Of a stretch of DNA of 64,000 bases, positions 36,336 through 48,949 are shown one piece after another. Each line of letters begins with the position of its first letter. Positions within the stretch are counted from its first letter, which is position 1. Below the pieces are notes generated by a model. It was not told the origin of the DNA and did no database searches. It was given only the letters and a program-made list of their open reading frames with translations. A program made the translations under genes and the position numbers. The stretch is from Lepus europaeus (lineage: Eukaryota; Chordata; Mammalia; Lagomorpha; Leporidae). Location: assembly GCF_033115175.1 (NCBI RefSeq), contig NW_026909534.1, forward strand, positions 453,201-517,200, given 5' to 3'.

Positions 36336-38189
36336 TAAATCTTATTAAAAACCTAAAGGAGGAAAATGTAAAACGTATAAATTACAGTTATATATAGGTA
36401 TAAATTTCTGAAAAGTACATAATTTCATCCTTTTAGAGATCTAAAATTTATTTGTAAATTATATAATTAAAAGATAAAGAAACATTGATTCTTATGTCTC
36501 TTCAGCATAAGACATCAACTTTTCCAGGTTCTAGATGCAGTTATTCAGAGTTTCATAGATGTAATCAGTAATGTGGCTCAAATAAGTCTTACCCAGGGGA
36601 TCCCAAATTTAAACAGGGTACTCAATACCATTTTAGAAAAGTTCCAAAATATGTATCAGAAGAAAAAAATAATTTATTTGGTACATCTCATTTTAATTAT
36701 AGTATTACCTAAATTTCCAATAGTCAGATGTACTCAAAAAATCCCACAGGTGGGAGAGATGGCCTAATACAGCAAGTAATTATTAAAATAAAAATTTTAA
36801 GCTACAACTTAACTAGGGAAAATAACACTCAACAGGTCCCAAACTAAAATAATTAAGATGACATAATAAAAAAAAAAACTCAATGTCTTCATGCATTAAA
36901 ATTTATTACATTAGATTTAATTAACAAAAAGGTGATTATTCCAGCTCTTTACTACTTGGCAGCCCAATTTTACCTGTTGAATCTGGAAAAAAGTAAATGG
37001 CATCTCATGGTAGATTACTAAAATCTTAATGCTATATGCCATCGATTATGTCCACCATACTTTATATCTAATATTAATATATCTGATGCCTCTTAATAGA
37101 TAAATGACCCATCTTAACTATTACAAAAGTGGCAAATGTGTTTTGCTCAAAGCTTTTCCAACAGCTCCTTAGTCTAGTTTGCCTTCACTTTGAAAAGACA
37201 CTTCTAGGCTATACATGAGCATCTCATTGACTTTGCCATCAAACACAATTTTTGCAAAGAATTTAACTGTACTCACCTTTTATCAGGAGCACAAGAACAC
37301 ATCACATTGATGACTTCCTCCCTGAATGAGACTATTTGACAGACTTGTGAAGAACATACAACGCTAATACCTTTTAGTCCTTCCTGGGTTTTGGTGCAAT
37401 GCATGCCTCATTTAAAAAATTGTCATGGGTGCTACAAATCAGCCCAGCTTAACTGGCCCCCCTTCCAATGAAAAGTGCTAAAATTCAGTCAAATTAAATT
37501 CTGTAGGCACTATCATTAGTGCTCTCAGTGAATTCTTCACTTGTGGAGCTCATATGCCTTCTAAATTCTTTGCATCATCTATGATATCCATTACTTCTCA
37601 AGGGTGTGATGCAAGAAATAACCTCTCTTGGAACCTTGCCATGTGCCAGTAAAATTAAATTAGATGGCTATTAACTATGCTATACTGGAAAAACAGTCAC
37701 CTACACACCTTGAGCCTGTGATTCTACAAACCTTGATGTCTAGTAGGACTTTGGCCATGGATATATAATAGTAAAATGTGAGAATGGCTACTAAGGCCTC
37801 CTTAATAAATGATGGACCCAAAACTTGGCATACTCCTTTTGGCAGAGGGGATGGCTTCCAATGTCTACTGTCTATGTCCAGATGCCAGGGTACTGCAGGA
37901 GGTCACTATTCTAACAATAAAAAAGAAAAACCATTTAAGTTCAGCTGGACACCATTCTGCTGACTGTTGATCTCATTACTATTAATCTGGATGCCTTCAT
38001 TGATGACAATCCCCAGACCCAAAGTAGTCACAGCCATTATCTGCTAACAAAAGCTTAAACCAAGAGTTATGGATTTATACCTGTTATAACACAATTCCTC
38101 AGAACCCATCTAGTCCAAACCTTGAGAGTTGAAAGCTGTTATACTTGGCCCACCCATAAATAGGACATTAATTGTGCCAGATGGGCTCT
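36336..38189. other. Long unique stretch, identity unresolved
   Basis: Non-SINE, non-LINE-1 sequence of about 1.85 kb. Many stops in all frames. The composition of 37140-38160 suggests an old, degraded retroelement internal region, but no motif could be named. Confidence 0.35.
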
Positions 38190-38464
38190 ATATCCTTGTA
38201 CTGCAAGGAGGATGTCACAGATATTGATGCTCCAAACTTATCCAGCTCCCTACTTATGTGTCTGGGAAAGCAGCAAAGGATTGCCCAAATGCTTGGGCCC
38301 CTGAACCCATGTGATATCTGGAAGAAGCTTCTATCTCATGAGATCAGCCTGGTCTAGCCCCAGTCATTGCAGCCATTTTGGAGGAGAATAAACCAGAAGG
38401 AAGATCAGTCTCTCCCTTTCTCACTCTAACACTGCCTTTCAAATATATAAATAAATCTTTTAAA
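38190..38464 (+). repeat. C-type SINE, plus, diverged
   Basis: CAGCTCCCTACTTATGTGTC core, GAAGAAGCTTC, AACACTGCCTTTCAAATATATAAATAAATCTTTT tail. Head degraded. Confidence 0.8.
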
Positions 38465-38537
38465 TGTAATCATTTCAATAGATTCTTCAGTGCTCAATCA
38501 TGATGACCTTTACTATCTTAAGGACATTTTCATTTCT

Positions 38538-38820
38538 TTTTTAAAGATTTGTTTATTTGAAAGGCTGGTGTGCTGCAGTATACAAAGCTGCCATCTGTTA
38601 TACTGGCATCCCATATAGGCACCAGTTCAAATCACAGGTGTTCCACTTCTGATTTAGCTTCATGCTAATGGCCTGATAGAGTGGAAGATAGCCCAAGTAC
38701 TTGGGCTCCTGCCACCCCCATAGGTGACTCAAAAGAAGCTCCTGGTTTCAACCTGGCCCTACACTGGCCATTGGAGACACCAGAGGCATGAAACAGATGA
38801 TGGAAGATTTCTCTATGTCT

Positions 38821-38852
<32 letters not shown>

Positions 38853-39172
38853 AACTGTGACTTTCAAATAAAGAAGTAAATAACTTTTAAAATGATTTTA
38901 GAAAGGGCAAAGAAACACAGAAAGTGGGTGAAGAGAGAGAGGAAGAGAGGTCTTCCATATGTTGGTTCACTCTCTAAATGTCTGCAACAGCTGTGGCTGG
39001 ACCAGGCTCTCACATCCCCTAATAAGTAGTAGATCTTGCACTTAGGTGAAAGGAACTAAAGAATTTAAGCCACTACCCCATGCTTCCCAGAGATATTAAG
39101 CAGGAAACTAGTTTGGAAGTGAAACACTGAAAACTTAGATTAGCACTGCAATATAGAATGTGGGCATCACAT
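38538..39172 (-). repeat. C-type SINE, minus, split by another SINE
   Basis: The tail-side piece TTTAAAGATTTGTTTATTTGAAAGG (38540-38565) and the body (about 38895-39172, GAGAGAGAGGAAGAGAGGTC onward) are one minus copy interrupted by a plus copy. Confidence 0.7.
38563..38893 (+). repeat. C-type SINE, plus, nested in a minus copy
   Basis: GGCTGGTGTGCTGCAGTATAC head, (CT)n at 38827-38852, TTTCAAATAAAGAAGTAAAT tail. Confidence 0.8.
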
Positions 39173-40735
39173 TCAATGACAAACAAATTCAAAAACCTGG
39201 AAGAAATCAAGACACATGCTAGGTACAAAAATTGAGCCATGAAGACATATAGAAAACCTAAACAAACAAAAAACCAAGACAGATATTGAATCAGTAACAA
39301 AAACCCTCCAAAGAAAAGCCCAAGACCAGAAAGCTTCACTGCTAAAGTCTACCAGACTTTTAAAAATAGAACTAATTCCAATTCTTCTTAAGCTATTCAA
39401 AGCAATTGAAAGAGAAGAGTATTCCCAAACTCCTTCTATTTGGCCAGCGTCACCTTATTTTCTAAACCAGAAAATGATACAATAGAGAAAGAGAATTAAA
39501 GAACATTAAATCTGATAACCACAGATCCCAAAATTCTCAACAAAATACTAGCTAATAAAATCCAACAACAGATCATAAAGATAATTTACCTGGACCAAGT
39601 GGAATGTACCTAGGGTATGCAGGGATAGTTCAATATATGCAAATCAATAAATATGATATGTGACACTAGCAAACTAAAGAATAAAAACCACATGATGATC
39701 AATAAATGAAGAGAAAGTATTTGATAAAAAGCAACCTTTCATTATAAAAACCTTAAGCAAGTTGGGAATAGAAGGAACATTCCTTATCACAATCAAGGCA
39801 ATATATGACAAATCTTCAACCAACATCATATTGAATGGGAAATCGTGGAAGCATTTCCACTAAGATCTGAAACCAAAGTTGCTCTCCATCACTACTGCTG
39901 TTCAATACACTACTGACAGTTTTAGCCATGGCAATAACGCAAGAAAAAGAAATCAAAGGAAAACAAATTAGAAAGGAGAAAGCCTAATAACCTGTTTGCA
40001 GATGATATGATCCTAAATATCGGGAAACCAAAAGACTCCACCAAGAGATTATTGAAACTCACAAGAAAGTTTGGTAAAGTTGTAAAATATGAAATCAACA
40101 CACAAAAATCAATAACCATTATATACACAAAAATGCCATAGCTGAAAAATAACTTATCAGATCAGTGCCATTCTCAATAACCATAAAATTTTTTATTACC
40201 TTGGAATAAATTTAGTCAAGGGTGTGAAAGATCTCTATAAGAAAAATTATAAAACATTAAAGAAAAAAAAGAAAACACAAAAAAAGGAAAAATCTTTGAT
40301 GTTCATAAATTAGAAGAACTAATATCATCAAAATTCCCATTCTACCAATAGAAATTATTTTTAATTTTACTTTTACAATCATTTATTTATTTGAGAGGAA
40401 ATTATAGAGAGATGGAGAGACAAAAAATGATGCCTTCTACCTGTTGGTTAATTCTCCAAATAGCTGTAATGGCTGGTGCTGGGCTGATCTGAACCCATGA
40501 GCTAGGAGCTTCCTCCTCATCTCCTATGTGGATACAGGAGCCCAAGCACTTGGGCCATCTTCCACTGCCTTCCTAGGCCATAAGCAGAGAGTTGGATCAG
40601 AGGACCAGCTGGGACCCAAACTGGCATCCATGAGATGCCAATGCCACAGAGGTTCAAACTACTATTCCACAGTGCCAGCCCCTCAAAAGCAATTCATAGA
40701 TTCAATGTGATCTCAATCAAAATACCAAGAACATT
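39165..40735 (+). mobile_element. Old LINE-1 ORF2 remnant
   Basis: Diverged reverse-transcriptase-region text: AACTAATTCCAATTCTTCTT, AAAATTCTCAACAAAATACT, and the match to [10 protein letters not shown]/thumb codons near 39700-40300. It parallels 28000-28870, with many indels. A minus-strand SINE interrupts it at 40362-40682, after which LINE-1 text resumes (TTCATAGATTCAATG at 40691). Confidence 0.8.
40362..40682 (-). repeat. C-type SINE, minus, inside old LINE-1
   Basis: TACAATCATTTATTTATTTGAG start, GAGATGGAGAGAC, ending TATTCCACAGTGCCAGCCCC. Confidence 0.88.
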
Positions 40736-40805
40736 TGGAAAGAAGACATTTCTCTCTGTCTCTCACTGTCTATAACTCTACCTGTCAAAATAAAAAAATA
40801 AAATA
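40735..40805 (+). repeat. C-type SINE 3' end fragment
   Basis: GGAAAGAAGACATTTCTCTC, CTCTACCTGTCAAAATAAA. Only the tail of a CTGCCTGTC-type copy. Confidence 0.75.
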
Positions 40806-41076
40806 AAAAAATTTAAAAAATAAAAGAACATACAGTATTACCTGATGGTTCAGGAGCATGACAAGTAGGACCCTGTGGTGGCCTATTACTGAACAGTTGC
40901 TCAAGAAATGATCTGAGGGGTGTTTGTTGGTAGTCATTGTTTGATCATTACATATTTCACCAAGGGGGTCATTTATATGCCATGCAAATTAGAATGAAGA
41001 TTGATAATAAAACTCCTGGGTGTCATAAATTTTTATCAAAATTAACAGGTCAGTTAGGAGCTCTTAATAAATAGGT

Positions 41077-41395
41077 GGGGGGTTGACACTGTGGTACAGC
41101 AGGTTAAAACCCTGGCCTACAGTGATGGCATCCCATATGTGCTCCAGTTCAAGTCCCAGCTGCTCCACTTCTGACTCAGCTCTCTGCTCTGGCCTGGGAA
41201 AGAAGTAGAAAGATGGCCCAAGTCCTTGGGCCCCTGCACACATGTGGGAGACCTGGAAGAATTTCCTGGCTCCTGGCTTCAGATCAGCACAGCTCTGGCC
41301 ATTGCAGCCATTTGGGGAGTGGATGGCAGAGGCTGACTCTCTTTCTGTCTCTCTACCTTTCTGTAATTCTGCCATTATAATAAATAAATAAATCT
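41077..41395 (+). repeat. C-type SINE, plus
   Basis: GGGGGTTGACACTGTGG head, TTCAAGTCCCAGCTGCTCC B-box region, AATAAATAAATAAATCTTAAC tail. Confidence 0.92.
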
Positions 41396-41407
41396 TAACA
41401 ACAACTA

Positions 41408-42016
41408 TGAGACCGGACTTGGATAGGACTCAATTATCCCAATGAGAGACTTCAATGATGCAAAAGCAAAGAGGTTTATTGTTCTAGCTCAATCTAGGGT
41501 CCACTCCTCCAATCATCACAATGGTCATCTGATGAGGACCCATCCCATTTCCTTTGTGGGGTTTATATAGGGTTTTCAGAGACTTTCTATACATTATAGC
41601 ACCATCAGCAAATTATCTCATGCTGTGAGAATTTAAAGAACATCTCTTAAAATTGATTAGTAAATCCAGTAGTGGGAATAGACCTAGTAAAGGTGGTTAG
41701 ATGGCTTTGGGGTTGATGCTTTTTAAAATGATTGGCTAAAGTGTAGGGTCCAAGCCATGAGGGTGTATGTTCCAAACTGCAGGGTTTGGGGATGTTATCA
41801 ATCACCTTAATGGCCTAAAAATACACCTGGAAAAGACATCTGGATAGCAGGTATTTCCCTGCTATCTGCTGATTGGCTGTTGCTAGGGGAGTTTATCACA
41901 AGGGGAGTTTATTTTTCTTCTTTCAGGAGATTTTGCCAAAGGGTTCAGGGTCTGGTCAGGCCTGAGTTACAAGATGGAGGCCTAGTCTAAAATAGCTACG
42001 CCTTGACCCAGGCTCA
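41408..42016 (-). mobile_element. Solo ERV LTR (class I-like), minus
   Basis: On the minus strand it reads from TGAGCCTGGGTC to CCGGTCTCA, giving TG...CA ends. It contains a TATA-like region (complement of GGTTTATATAGGG at 41569) and an AATAAACCTCTTTGCTTTTGC polyadenylation segment (41472-41492), typical of gammaretrovirus-like LTRs. No gag, pol or env beside it. Exact ends and target duplication are not secure. Confidence 0.7.
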
Positions 42017-42034
42017 GATTCTTCACAAAAACAA

Positions 42035-43694
42035 CAAAAAGAAACAGTGGGGGTGATAATAAGCTATTACCCAAGGAGTAGTTGGTTCTGCCCATTTGGG
42101 GAATTATTCTTGGAAAATGTTTATATATGCAGACAATGAACATTGTGCTGGGTGATTTCACAAAAAACATGATCATGTTCTTCTATACTGCAAGTCTTTT
42201 AACAGATGTCATAACCGTGCTTAACATAACACTGATGAAAATGTGAAACACATGAAGTATGCAAGGTGGAAGGTAACATATATCCATAATTGCTTAAACA
42301 ATGAGGAGACTCCTCAAGTAGGCCCTATTGCAATTGAGGAAGATACTGATGGTGAAGAAAATGAAGATGCTGTAGTAGCATCTCTGCCCATTCAACACAC
42401 CTCAGCCATCATCATCTTCAGCATTTGACCCAGGCAGCATGCCATCAGACAGCTATAGTTGAATACAGGGTCATCTGGGTGCACATGCCCTAGCCTACAC
42501 ACCAGCAAAAGTGCCTCATAGCATGGGTGTAACAAGGAATACTATCCAACCTACTCTATAGACTATTCCAGCCATTGATCCTGCACTTTTCAGTATGGTT
42601 TCCCAAGGCTATATCCACCTCAAACCTGAGGAGTTTGTGAGAGCTCAGAAATACTGCAAATATGCTAGCAGTGCCTTACAATATGAAGATGCAAACACTG
42701 CCATTCAGAATATACAGAAAGACCTCAAGTTACTGATGACTGACAGAGAATGAAGCCTTTGTACAACAGATCCATGTCTCTTTGGCATAAAGAATTAACT
42801 CCATTACTGTCTTCAGCCTATCAAGAGTACAATTTCAAGAAAGACTTCAGTTGAGTTGAATATGACAATAAAATCTGTGTGTATCAGATTCCTTTTGAAG
42901 CATTCATCAGTAGCCTCAACCAGTTTTTATTGTCCATTTAATGGCTTTGGTAATTTATGGGTACAGAGGGCAGATGTTGGCAAGATCCTAAAAACACCCT
43001 TTGAACCCTGCTCCAGCAAATGAAAACACAGAAAATATATACTGGAAATAAGCTTTATTAATTTACATACATGAAGAGAATTTTTTAAAAGGCATACTAT
43101 TTGGACAAACAGATCATATTATTTTGCTGTAAAATTCTAAATCTAATGAAAGATTCCAGAATTGTCTAGATTAGAGATTATCTTTTTGTTTTCCTTAAGG
43201 CTTATAAAACAAATACAAATGTCCTAAAGTGCTAGATAAACCTGAAAAAAATTATGTTCAAAACATAGTTTTTATTCATTAGAGTTTAACATTGACAGAA
43301 AGGAAAGTCATTCAGTAAAGAGGTAGAAATGCTTTCAGACTTAATATTAATAATGTTGGTTTCCCAAATGCGTTTTCTTATCCATTAAGCTTAAGGTGAA
43401 TTGGTATTTGCTGCACTAGCAGTCTGACTGCATGTCTTAGAGAATGAAAAATAGAGGCCTGTAGAGATGCCTGAAGAGTTGGTGCTTTTAAGTTAAGATT
43501 CTTCTCAGCTGCTGAGGAGTTCATTCCATTGAGTGCACAACTATGGATGATTCAGAAGATTTATAAGACTTAAGATACTCAGTTGTTAAGTTTATGAATT
43601 TTGTGGTAAATTATGGACTTACTGTGTCACTCAAATTTGCTGTGTTAAAAAAATAAATACAAAGATTATTTTTAAATAAAACTTAAAAAAAACT
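42035..43694 (+). pseudogene. VTA1: Processed VTA1 (LIP5) pseudogene, 5'-truncated
   Basis: Parent VTA1 is the VPS4 cofactor in ESCRT-III disassembly. Codons match its middle and C-terminal parts in order without introns: QLGDNEAIT-like (42045), MFLYADNE-like (42115), then the open piece 42243-42428 with KYARWK, TYIHNCL and ETPQ. Further on is the C-terminal VPS4-binding helix region (AQKYCKYA, SALQYED, near 42640-42690). Stops and frameshifts break it throughout. A 3' UTR of about 0.9 kb ends at AATAAAACTTAAAAAAAA. It is a retrocopy. The 5' half is missing, and an LTR abuts the truncation point. Confidence 0.88.
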
Positions 43695-43846
43695 ATAGGC
43701 TTGTATTGAACAAGATGTATCTAAACTTCATAAAATGCTGTTATTTTAATACAAAACATACATAAGCATATGTTTGAAACATAAATAATTGATTATAAAA
43801 GCTTGTGTTTCTACTCAAATACACTTGTGAAAAGAAATTACAATTT

Positions 43847-44175
43847 GGCTGGCACCGTGGCTTAACAGGCTAATCCTCCGCCTTGTGGCGCTGGCACACC
43901 AAGTTCTAGTCCCGGTTGGGGTGCCGGATTCTATCCCGGTTGCCCCTCTTCCAGGCTAGCTCTCTGCTATGGCCCGGAAGGCAGTGGAGGATGGCCCAAG
44001 TCCTTGGGCCCTGCACCCGCATGGGAGACCAGGAGAAGCACCTGGCTCCTGGCTTTGGATCACCACGATGCGCCGGCCGCAGCGGCCATTGGAGGGTGAA
44101 CCAACGGCAAAAAGGAAGACCTTTCTCTCTGTCTCTCTCTCTCACTATCCACTCTGCCTGTCAAAAAAAAAAAGA
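43847..44175 (+). repeat. C-type SINE, plus (CTGCCTGTC-tail subtype), young
   Basis: GGCTGGCACCGTGGCTTAAC head with many retained CpGs and an A tail. AAGAAATTACAATTT occurs on both sides, a clear target-site duplication. Confidence 0.95.
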
Positions 44176-44400
44176 AAAAGAAAAAAGAAATTACAATTTA
44201 TCCACAAAATAATCTAGAATTTCCTAAAGTATCTAACTTAAATAATGAAGTAAAACATCCTAAAACATCTTTTCTTTGTGTGAATTTAATTACAGTACCT
44301 TACATTAGTATTCTCCAGCCCAAAGGTTATTAAATGTTTTGAAAGGGAGATAAACTCCATGAGGTTGGTAGATTTTCTGTTCTCAATTCTTCATGTACTT

Positions 44401-44732
44401 CGGGCTGGTGATGTGATGCAAAGGCTAATCCTCTGCCTGTGGTGCTGGCATCCTTTATGGGTGCCAGTTCTAGTCCCAGTTGCCCCTCTTCCAGTCCAGT
44501 TCTCTGCTATGGCCTGGAAAAGCAGTGGAAGATGGCCCAAGTGCTTGGGCCCCTGCACCCACATGGGAGACCAGGAAGAAGCAGCTGGCTCCTGGCTTTA
44601 GATCTGTGCAGCTCTGGCCATTGCAGCCACCTGGGGAGTGAACCAATGGAAGGAAGACCTTTCTCTCTGTCTCTCCCTCTCTCTGTCTGTAATTCTACCT
44701 CTCAAATAAATAAACAAAATCTTAAAAATATA
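44401..44732 (+). repeat. C-type SINE, plus
   Basis: GGGCTGGTGATGTGATGC head, CCCCTCTTCCAGTCCAG core, CAAATAAATAAACAAAATCTT tail. A mixture of the two subtypes' traits. Confidence 0.9.
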
Positions 44733-45192
44733 TTCTTTATATATTCATATTAATTACAACCTCTTATTTTAGAAAAATGAGGGTTAATGGTTTATGACTT
44801 CTACTAGTCTGTGATTGTTACAAAGTAAAACTTCTAGTCAAGGTATGATTTTGTAAATTCCTTATCAGCAATCAAATTATTATAACAAAAATTATGGTAC
44901 TAAGTTAATAGTCTTTAAATACAAATTAGGAGAATATTTAGCAACTTAAAAACACCTCACTATCAAAATTATTCAGATGCAGACAAGATAAGCCTCCTTG
45001 TGGGGTAACCACATGCTGAATATCTTTTTTTATTTATATGTCTCACCGTCACAGGCTGAACAGCAACAGAACACAGTATGAGAATGATGAGCACTCCTCT
45101 AATTCTAGAGACATATGTGCCCTGTCAGGACTTCATTGGCCTAACTCATCAAAAGACTCAGGAATAAATGTTTCTGTTTTCAAGAGAATTGT
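44733..45192. other. Unique AT-rich sequence
   Basis: No gene or repeat recognised. Confidence 0.4.
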
Positions 45193-45522
45193 GGGGCTGG
45201 CACCATGGTGCAGTAAGTTAATCTTTCACCTGTGGCACTGGCATCCCATATGGGCACTGGTTCTAGTCCCAGCTACTCCTCTTTCACTACAGCTCTCTGC
45301 TATGGCCTGGGAAAGAAGTAAAATATGGCCCAAGTGCTTGGGCCCCTGCACCCATGGGCAACTGGGAAGAGGCACCTGGCTCCTGGCTTTGGATCAAGCA
45401 GCTCCAGCTGTTGTGGCCATTTGGGGAGTGAACCAATGGATGGAAGACCTTTCTCTCTGTCTCTACCTCTCACTGTCTGTAACTCTGCCTCTCAAAGAAA
45501 TAAATAAAATCTTTCAAAAAGT
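45193..45522 (+). repeat. C-type SINE, plus
   Basis: GGGGCTGGCACCATGGTGC head, TTCTAGTCCCAGCTACTCC, tail AAGAAATAAATAAAATCTTT. Confidence 0.92.
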
Positions 45523-45606
45523 CTGTTAAAGTGAATTACAACCACCATTGTATGTTTTCTTTCACAACTTCAAGTGGACATAGCTCATAAAATAAAATAA
45601 TTCATA

Positions 45607-45950
45607 GGTTGATGCCATGGCTCACTTGGCTAATCCTCTGCCTGTGGCACCAGCACCCCAGGTTCTAGTCCCAGTTGGGGTGCTGGGTACTAGTCCTGTT
45701 TGTTCCTCTTCCAGTCCAGCTCTCTGCTGGGCCCAGGAGGGCAGTGGAGGATGGCCCAAGTGCTTGGGTCTCTGCACCTGCATGGGATACCTGGAGGAAG
45801 TACTCTGCTCCGGGCTTCAGATCAGCAGAGCACTGGCCATAGCAGCCATTAGGGGAGTGAACCAATGGAAGGAAGACCTTTCTCTCTGTCTCTCTCACTG
45901 TCTATAACTCTACCTGTCAAACATAAATAAACAAACAAATAAATAAATCA
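45607..45950 (+). repeat. C-type SINE, plus (CTGCCTGTC-tail subtype)
   Basis: GGTTGATGCCATGGCTCAC head, TTCTAGTCCCAGTTGGGG, CTCTACCTGTCAAACATAAA tail. Confidence 0.9.
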
Positions 45951-46098
45951 TAGTTTCATAAATACTAAAGCTTAGACAATTGGTACCAATGAATAGCTTC
46001 TTTCATAATCTCTCTTTATAAATAATTAATAAACCAATTATTTTCTTCCTACTCTGCAAAGCCAGTCAACACAATTGATTTCAAATTTAGAATTTTCT

Positions 46099-46431
46099 TT
46101 TTTTTTTTTTTTGACAGTCAGAGTGGATAGTGAGAGAGAGAGACAGAGAGAAAGGTCTTCCTTTTTTTTGCCGTTGGTTCACCCTCCAATGGCCGCTGCG
46201 GCCAGTGCATCTTGCTGATCTGAAGCCAGGAGCCAGGTACTTCTGGTCTCCCATGTGGGTGCAAGGCCCAAGGACTTGGGCCATCCTCCACTGCCTTCCC
46301 GGGCCATAGCAGAGAGCTGGCCTGGAAGAGGGGCAACCGGGACAGAATCCGGCGCCCCAACCGGGACTAGAACCTGGTGTGCCGGCGCCGCAAGGCAGAG
46401 CATTAGCCTGTTAAGCCACGGTGCAGGCCCA
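46099..46431 (-). repeat. C-type SINE, minus (CTGCCTGTC-tail subtype), young
   Basis: T-run, TTGACAGTCAGAGTGGATAG, CpG-rich core, ending AGCCACGGTGCAGGCCC. AAATTTAGAATTTTC on both sides is the target duplication. Confidence 0.95.
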
Positions 46432-47882
46432 AATTTAGAATTTTCAAATCACCCAGAAATGCACAATGTTAATGCTTTTGCAGCTTTATAAGAGCATAAA
46501 ATAATAACAATTTTTAATTCTTGCACTTTTTAACAGCAGGCAATGTTCAGCCTGAAGCCAGGATCCCAGAACTCCATGCAGGCCTGGGTGAGTTCAGTTA
46601 ATTATGAGGACACACAGTATTCAGTGACACCTGTCTTTATAAAGACACATCTCAATACAAAATAAAACTCCCTACTCAGGACTTTTGAGATCCAAGAGAA
46701 AACTCAAATATTTTGCAGATGAGTGCAAAGCAGAAATCTGGAGACTTCTGTGAGCCAACAAGTTCCCTGCCTACCTGAGAATCAGCTTGTCACCAGGGAG
46801 ATCAAGGGAAGAGGACCAAGCAAAGCCACTTGGAACCCGTGCCCAGAGTCTTATCTCTTGATAAGAGCATAAAGGCAGCCAAGTCATTGGGCACTGGCAG
46901 TTTTGGACCACCTTAATCCTGAAGTGGGTACACAAACTAGTCCAACTCAATTTGGGCTGAGTTATCAGACTGGAAATCTGGACAAAGATTGTCACCCATT
47001 AAGGAATCTGGACACAGGAATGGCCAAAAAAGAACCATCAGGAGATGCGCACAATAGGAGTCAGAGTACTAAGTGGGTAATAAATGCACAGATCCTAGAC
47101 CAAGGCAACAGGCAATGCCAACCTTCTCTTTTGTTGCAAAGTTTTCTTATTTTATCTTAAAGGCCTTGAGAAACAGATCTGTAGACATCTCATGTGTAAG
47201 ACAAACATGGATCATTCATAATTGGCCTATAAATATTAGCATTCTTACCCTGATCAATAAGCCTCAGGAACTAGCTCAGGGAGGGGCAATTAAAGGGAAT
47301 CACTTCAGTTTCATTTCTAGGGAAGTATACATCCTCCATGAACTGCTTCTTACAAAATATTTCTCCAATTTTCCAGGAGAAATACATCAACTCTGAAGAG
47401 GCTACTTTTTTTTTTTTTCCATAGAGTCCAACACCTGTCTTGGGAATCACCTGTGATACCAGGTAGATGGATAAGAAAGCCAATTGGAATCATCAACTAG
47501 AAGACAAGATACTTTACCCAAATCACTATATTTCACTCTACAGAAAAACACAAACTGAATCACAAAGAACTCCAGTCAATCAATCCCCTGGTTTAATCAA
47601 AGGGCATATTTGCATTACTCCAGATATGCAGGCCTCTCTTTCTGTTGTACCTTCATGTGGACTATCTGCATAGGGATACAGAGTGAGGGGGAGGCTGCAG
47701 CAGTAAAAATGGTCAATGTTTCAATTATAAAACTGATTTTTAATTATCTCAAATTCAGTCATAAAAATTCTGCTCTAAGCAAGACACATAAAGCCAAGCT
47801 CATCCCTTTCTCAACAAAAATTTAATGCTAACTGCATATTTAGGAGTGTACTATTGCATTTAATTCCAGTACTTCTCTACAT
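46432..47882. other. Unique sequence
   Basis: About 1.45 kb. Short frames such as 46903-47160 and 47073-47396 have no recognisable domain and no splice or promoter context. Confidence 0.4.
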
Positions 47883-48219
47883 CTTATTTTTTAAGATTTT
47901 ATTTATTTGAGAGGATGAATTATAGACAGTGAGAGGAAGAGACAGAGATAAAGGTCTTCCATCTGCTGGGTCACTCCCCAAATGGCTATAACAGATGGAG
48001 CTGCACTGATCTGAAGCCAGGAGCCAGGAGTTTCTTCTCTGTCCCCTCCTTGGGTGCAGGGGCCTAAGCACTTGAGCCATCTACTACTGTTTTCCCAGGT
48101 CATAGTCATAGCTGAGAGCTGGATCAGAAGAGAAGCAGCTGGGACTAGAACCGGTGCCCATATAGGATGCCAGTGCCACAGGCAGAGGAATAAACTACAA
48201 AGCCACAGTACCAGCCCCT
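47883..48219 (-). repeat. C-type SINE, minus
   Basis: TTTTTTAAGATTTTATTTATTTG start, AAAGCCACAGTACCAGCCC end. CTCTACATCTTAT flanks both sides as a target duplication. Confidence 0.93.
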
Positions 48220-48591
48220 CTACATCTTATAAGCATATCTTATCTGTAAGAAGAAAACTGAAAAGTGAGTCAAGTATATCACAAATTATGTTAGAAATTA
48301 TCTTTAATTAAAAAAAAAAAAAAGGAAAACCCTATAATAGAAATCCTCACAAATGACCTGTGCCCTATTACTTTATCCTTTGGAATACTTTTCAAGATTT
48401 CTTCTGGCCTTCTTACCTTCCCTTGTTCCTCATACCCTTTCAATATCACTGCCCTCTCTGTTCCTGCAGCTCTCTCCCTTTGGAAGCAGTCTTGTAAACT
48501 GTCAATCATTATTTCAAAATTTTTTGTAGGAAGGGCCTGAATGGCCTTCTAATGTCCCTTAAATATATATTTCCATAAAATAGATGATAGA
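48220..48591. other. Unique sequence
   Basis: A-run at 48309-48322, otherwise nothing recognised. Confidence 0.4.
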
Positions 48592-48846
48592 GGGGCTGGT
48601 ACTGTGTCCCAGCAGGGAAGCTGCTGCCTGCACTGCCGCCAACCTATGTGGGCGCTGCTTTGAGTCTCAGCTGCTCCATTTCTGATCCAGCTCTCTTCTA
48701 AGGTCTGGGGAAGCAGTAGAAGATGGCCCAAGTCTTGGGCCCCTACACCCATGTGGGATAACTGCAAGAGGCTCTCAGCTCTTGGCTTCAATTCAGGGTA
48801 GTTCCAGCCATTGCAGCCATCTGGGAGTAAACCAGAAGATGGAAGG

Positions 48847-48899
<53 letters not shown>

Positions 48900-48945
48900 C
48901 TGCTTCTCTAACTCTGCCTTTCAAATAAAAATAATAATAATAAAA
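48592..48945 (+). repeat. C-type SINE, plus, with (CT)n
   Basis: GGGGCTGGTACTGTGTCCC head, pure (CT)n at 48850-48896, CAAATAAAAATAATAATAAT tail. Confidence 0.92.
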
Positions 48946-48949
48946 ACAG

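Noticed and set aside
42243..42428. A 61-codon acidic frame as a small gene
   Set aside because: It is a fragment of the VTA1 retrocopy, with matching sequence before and after it in other frames.
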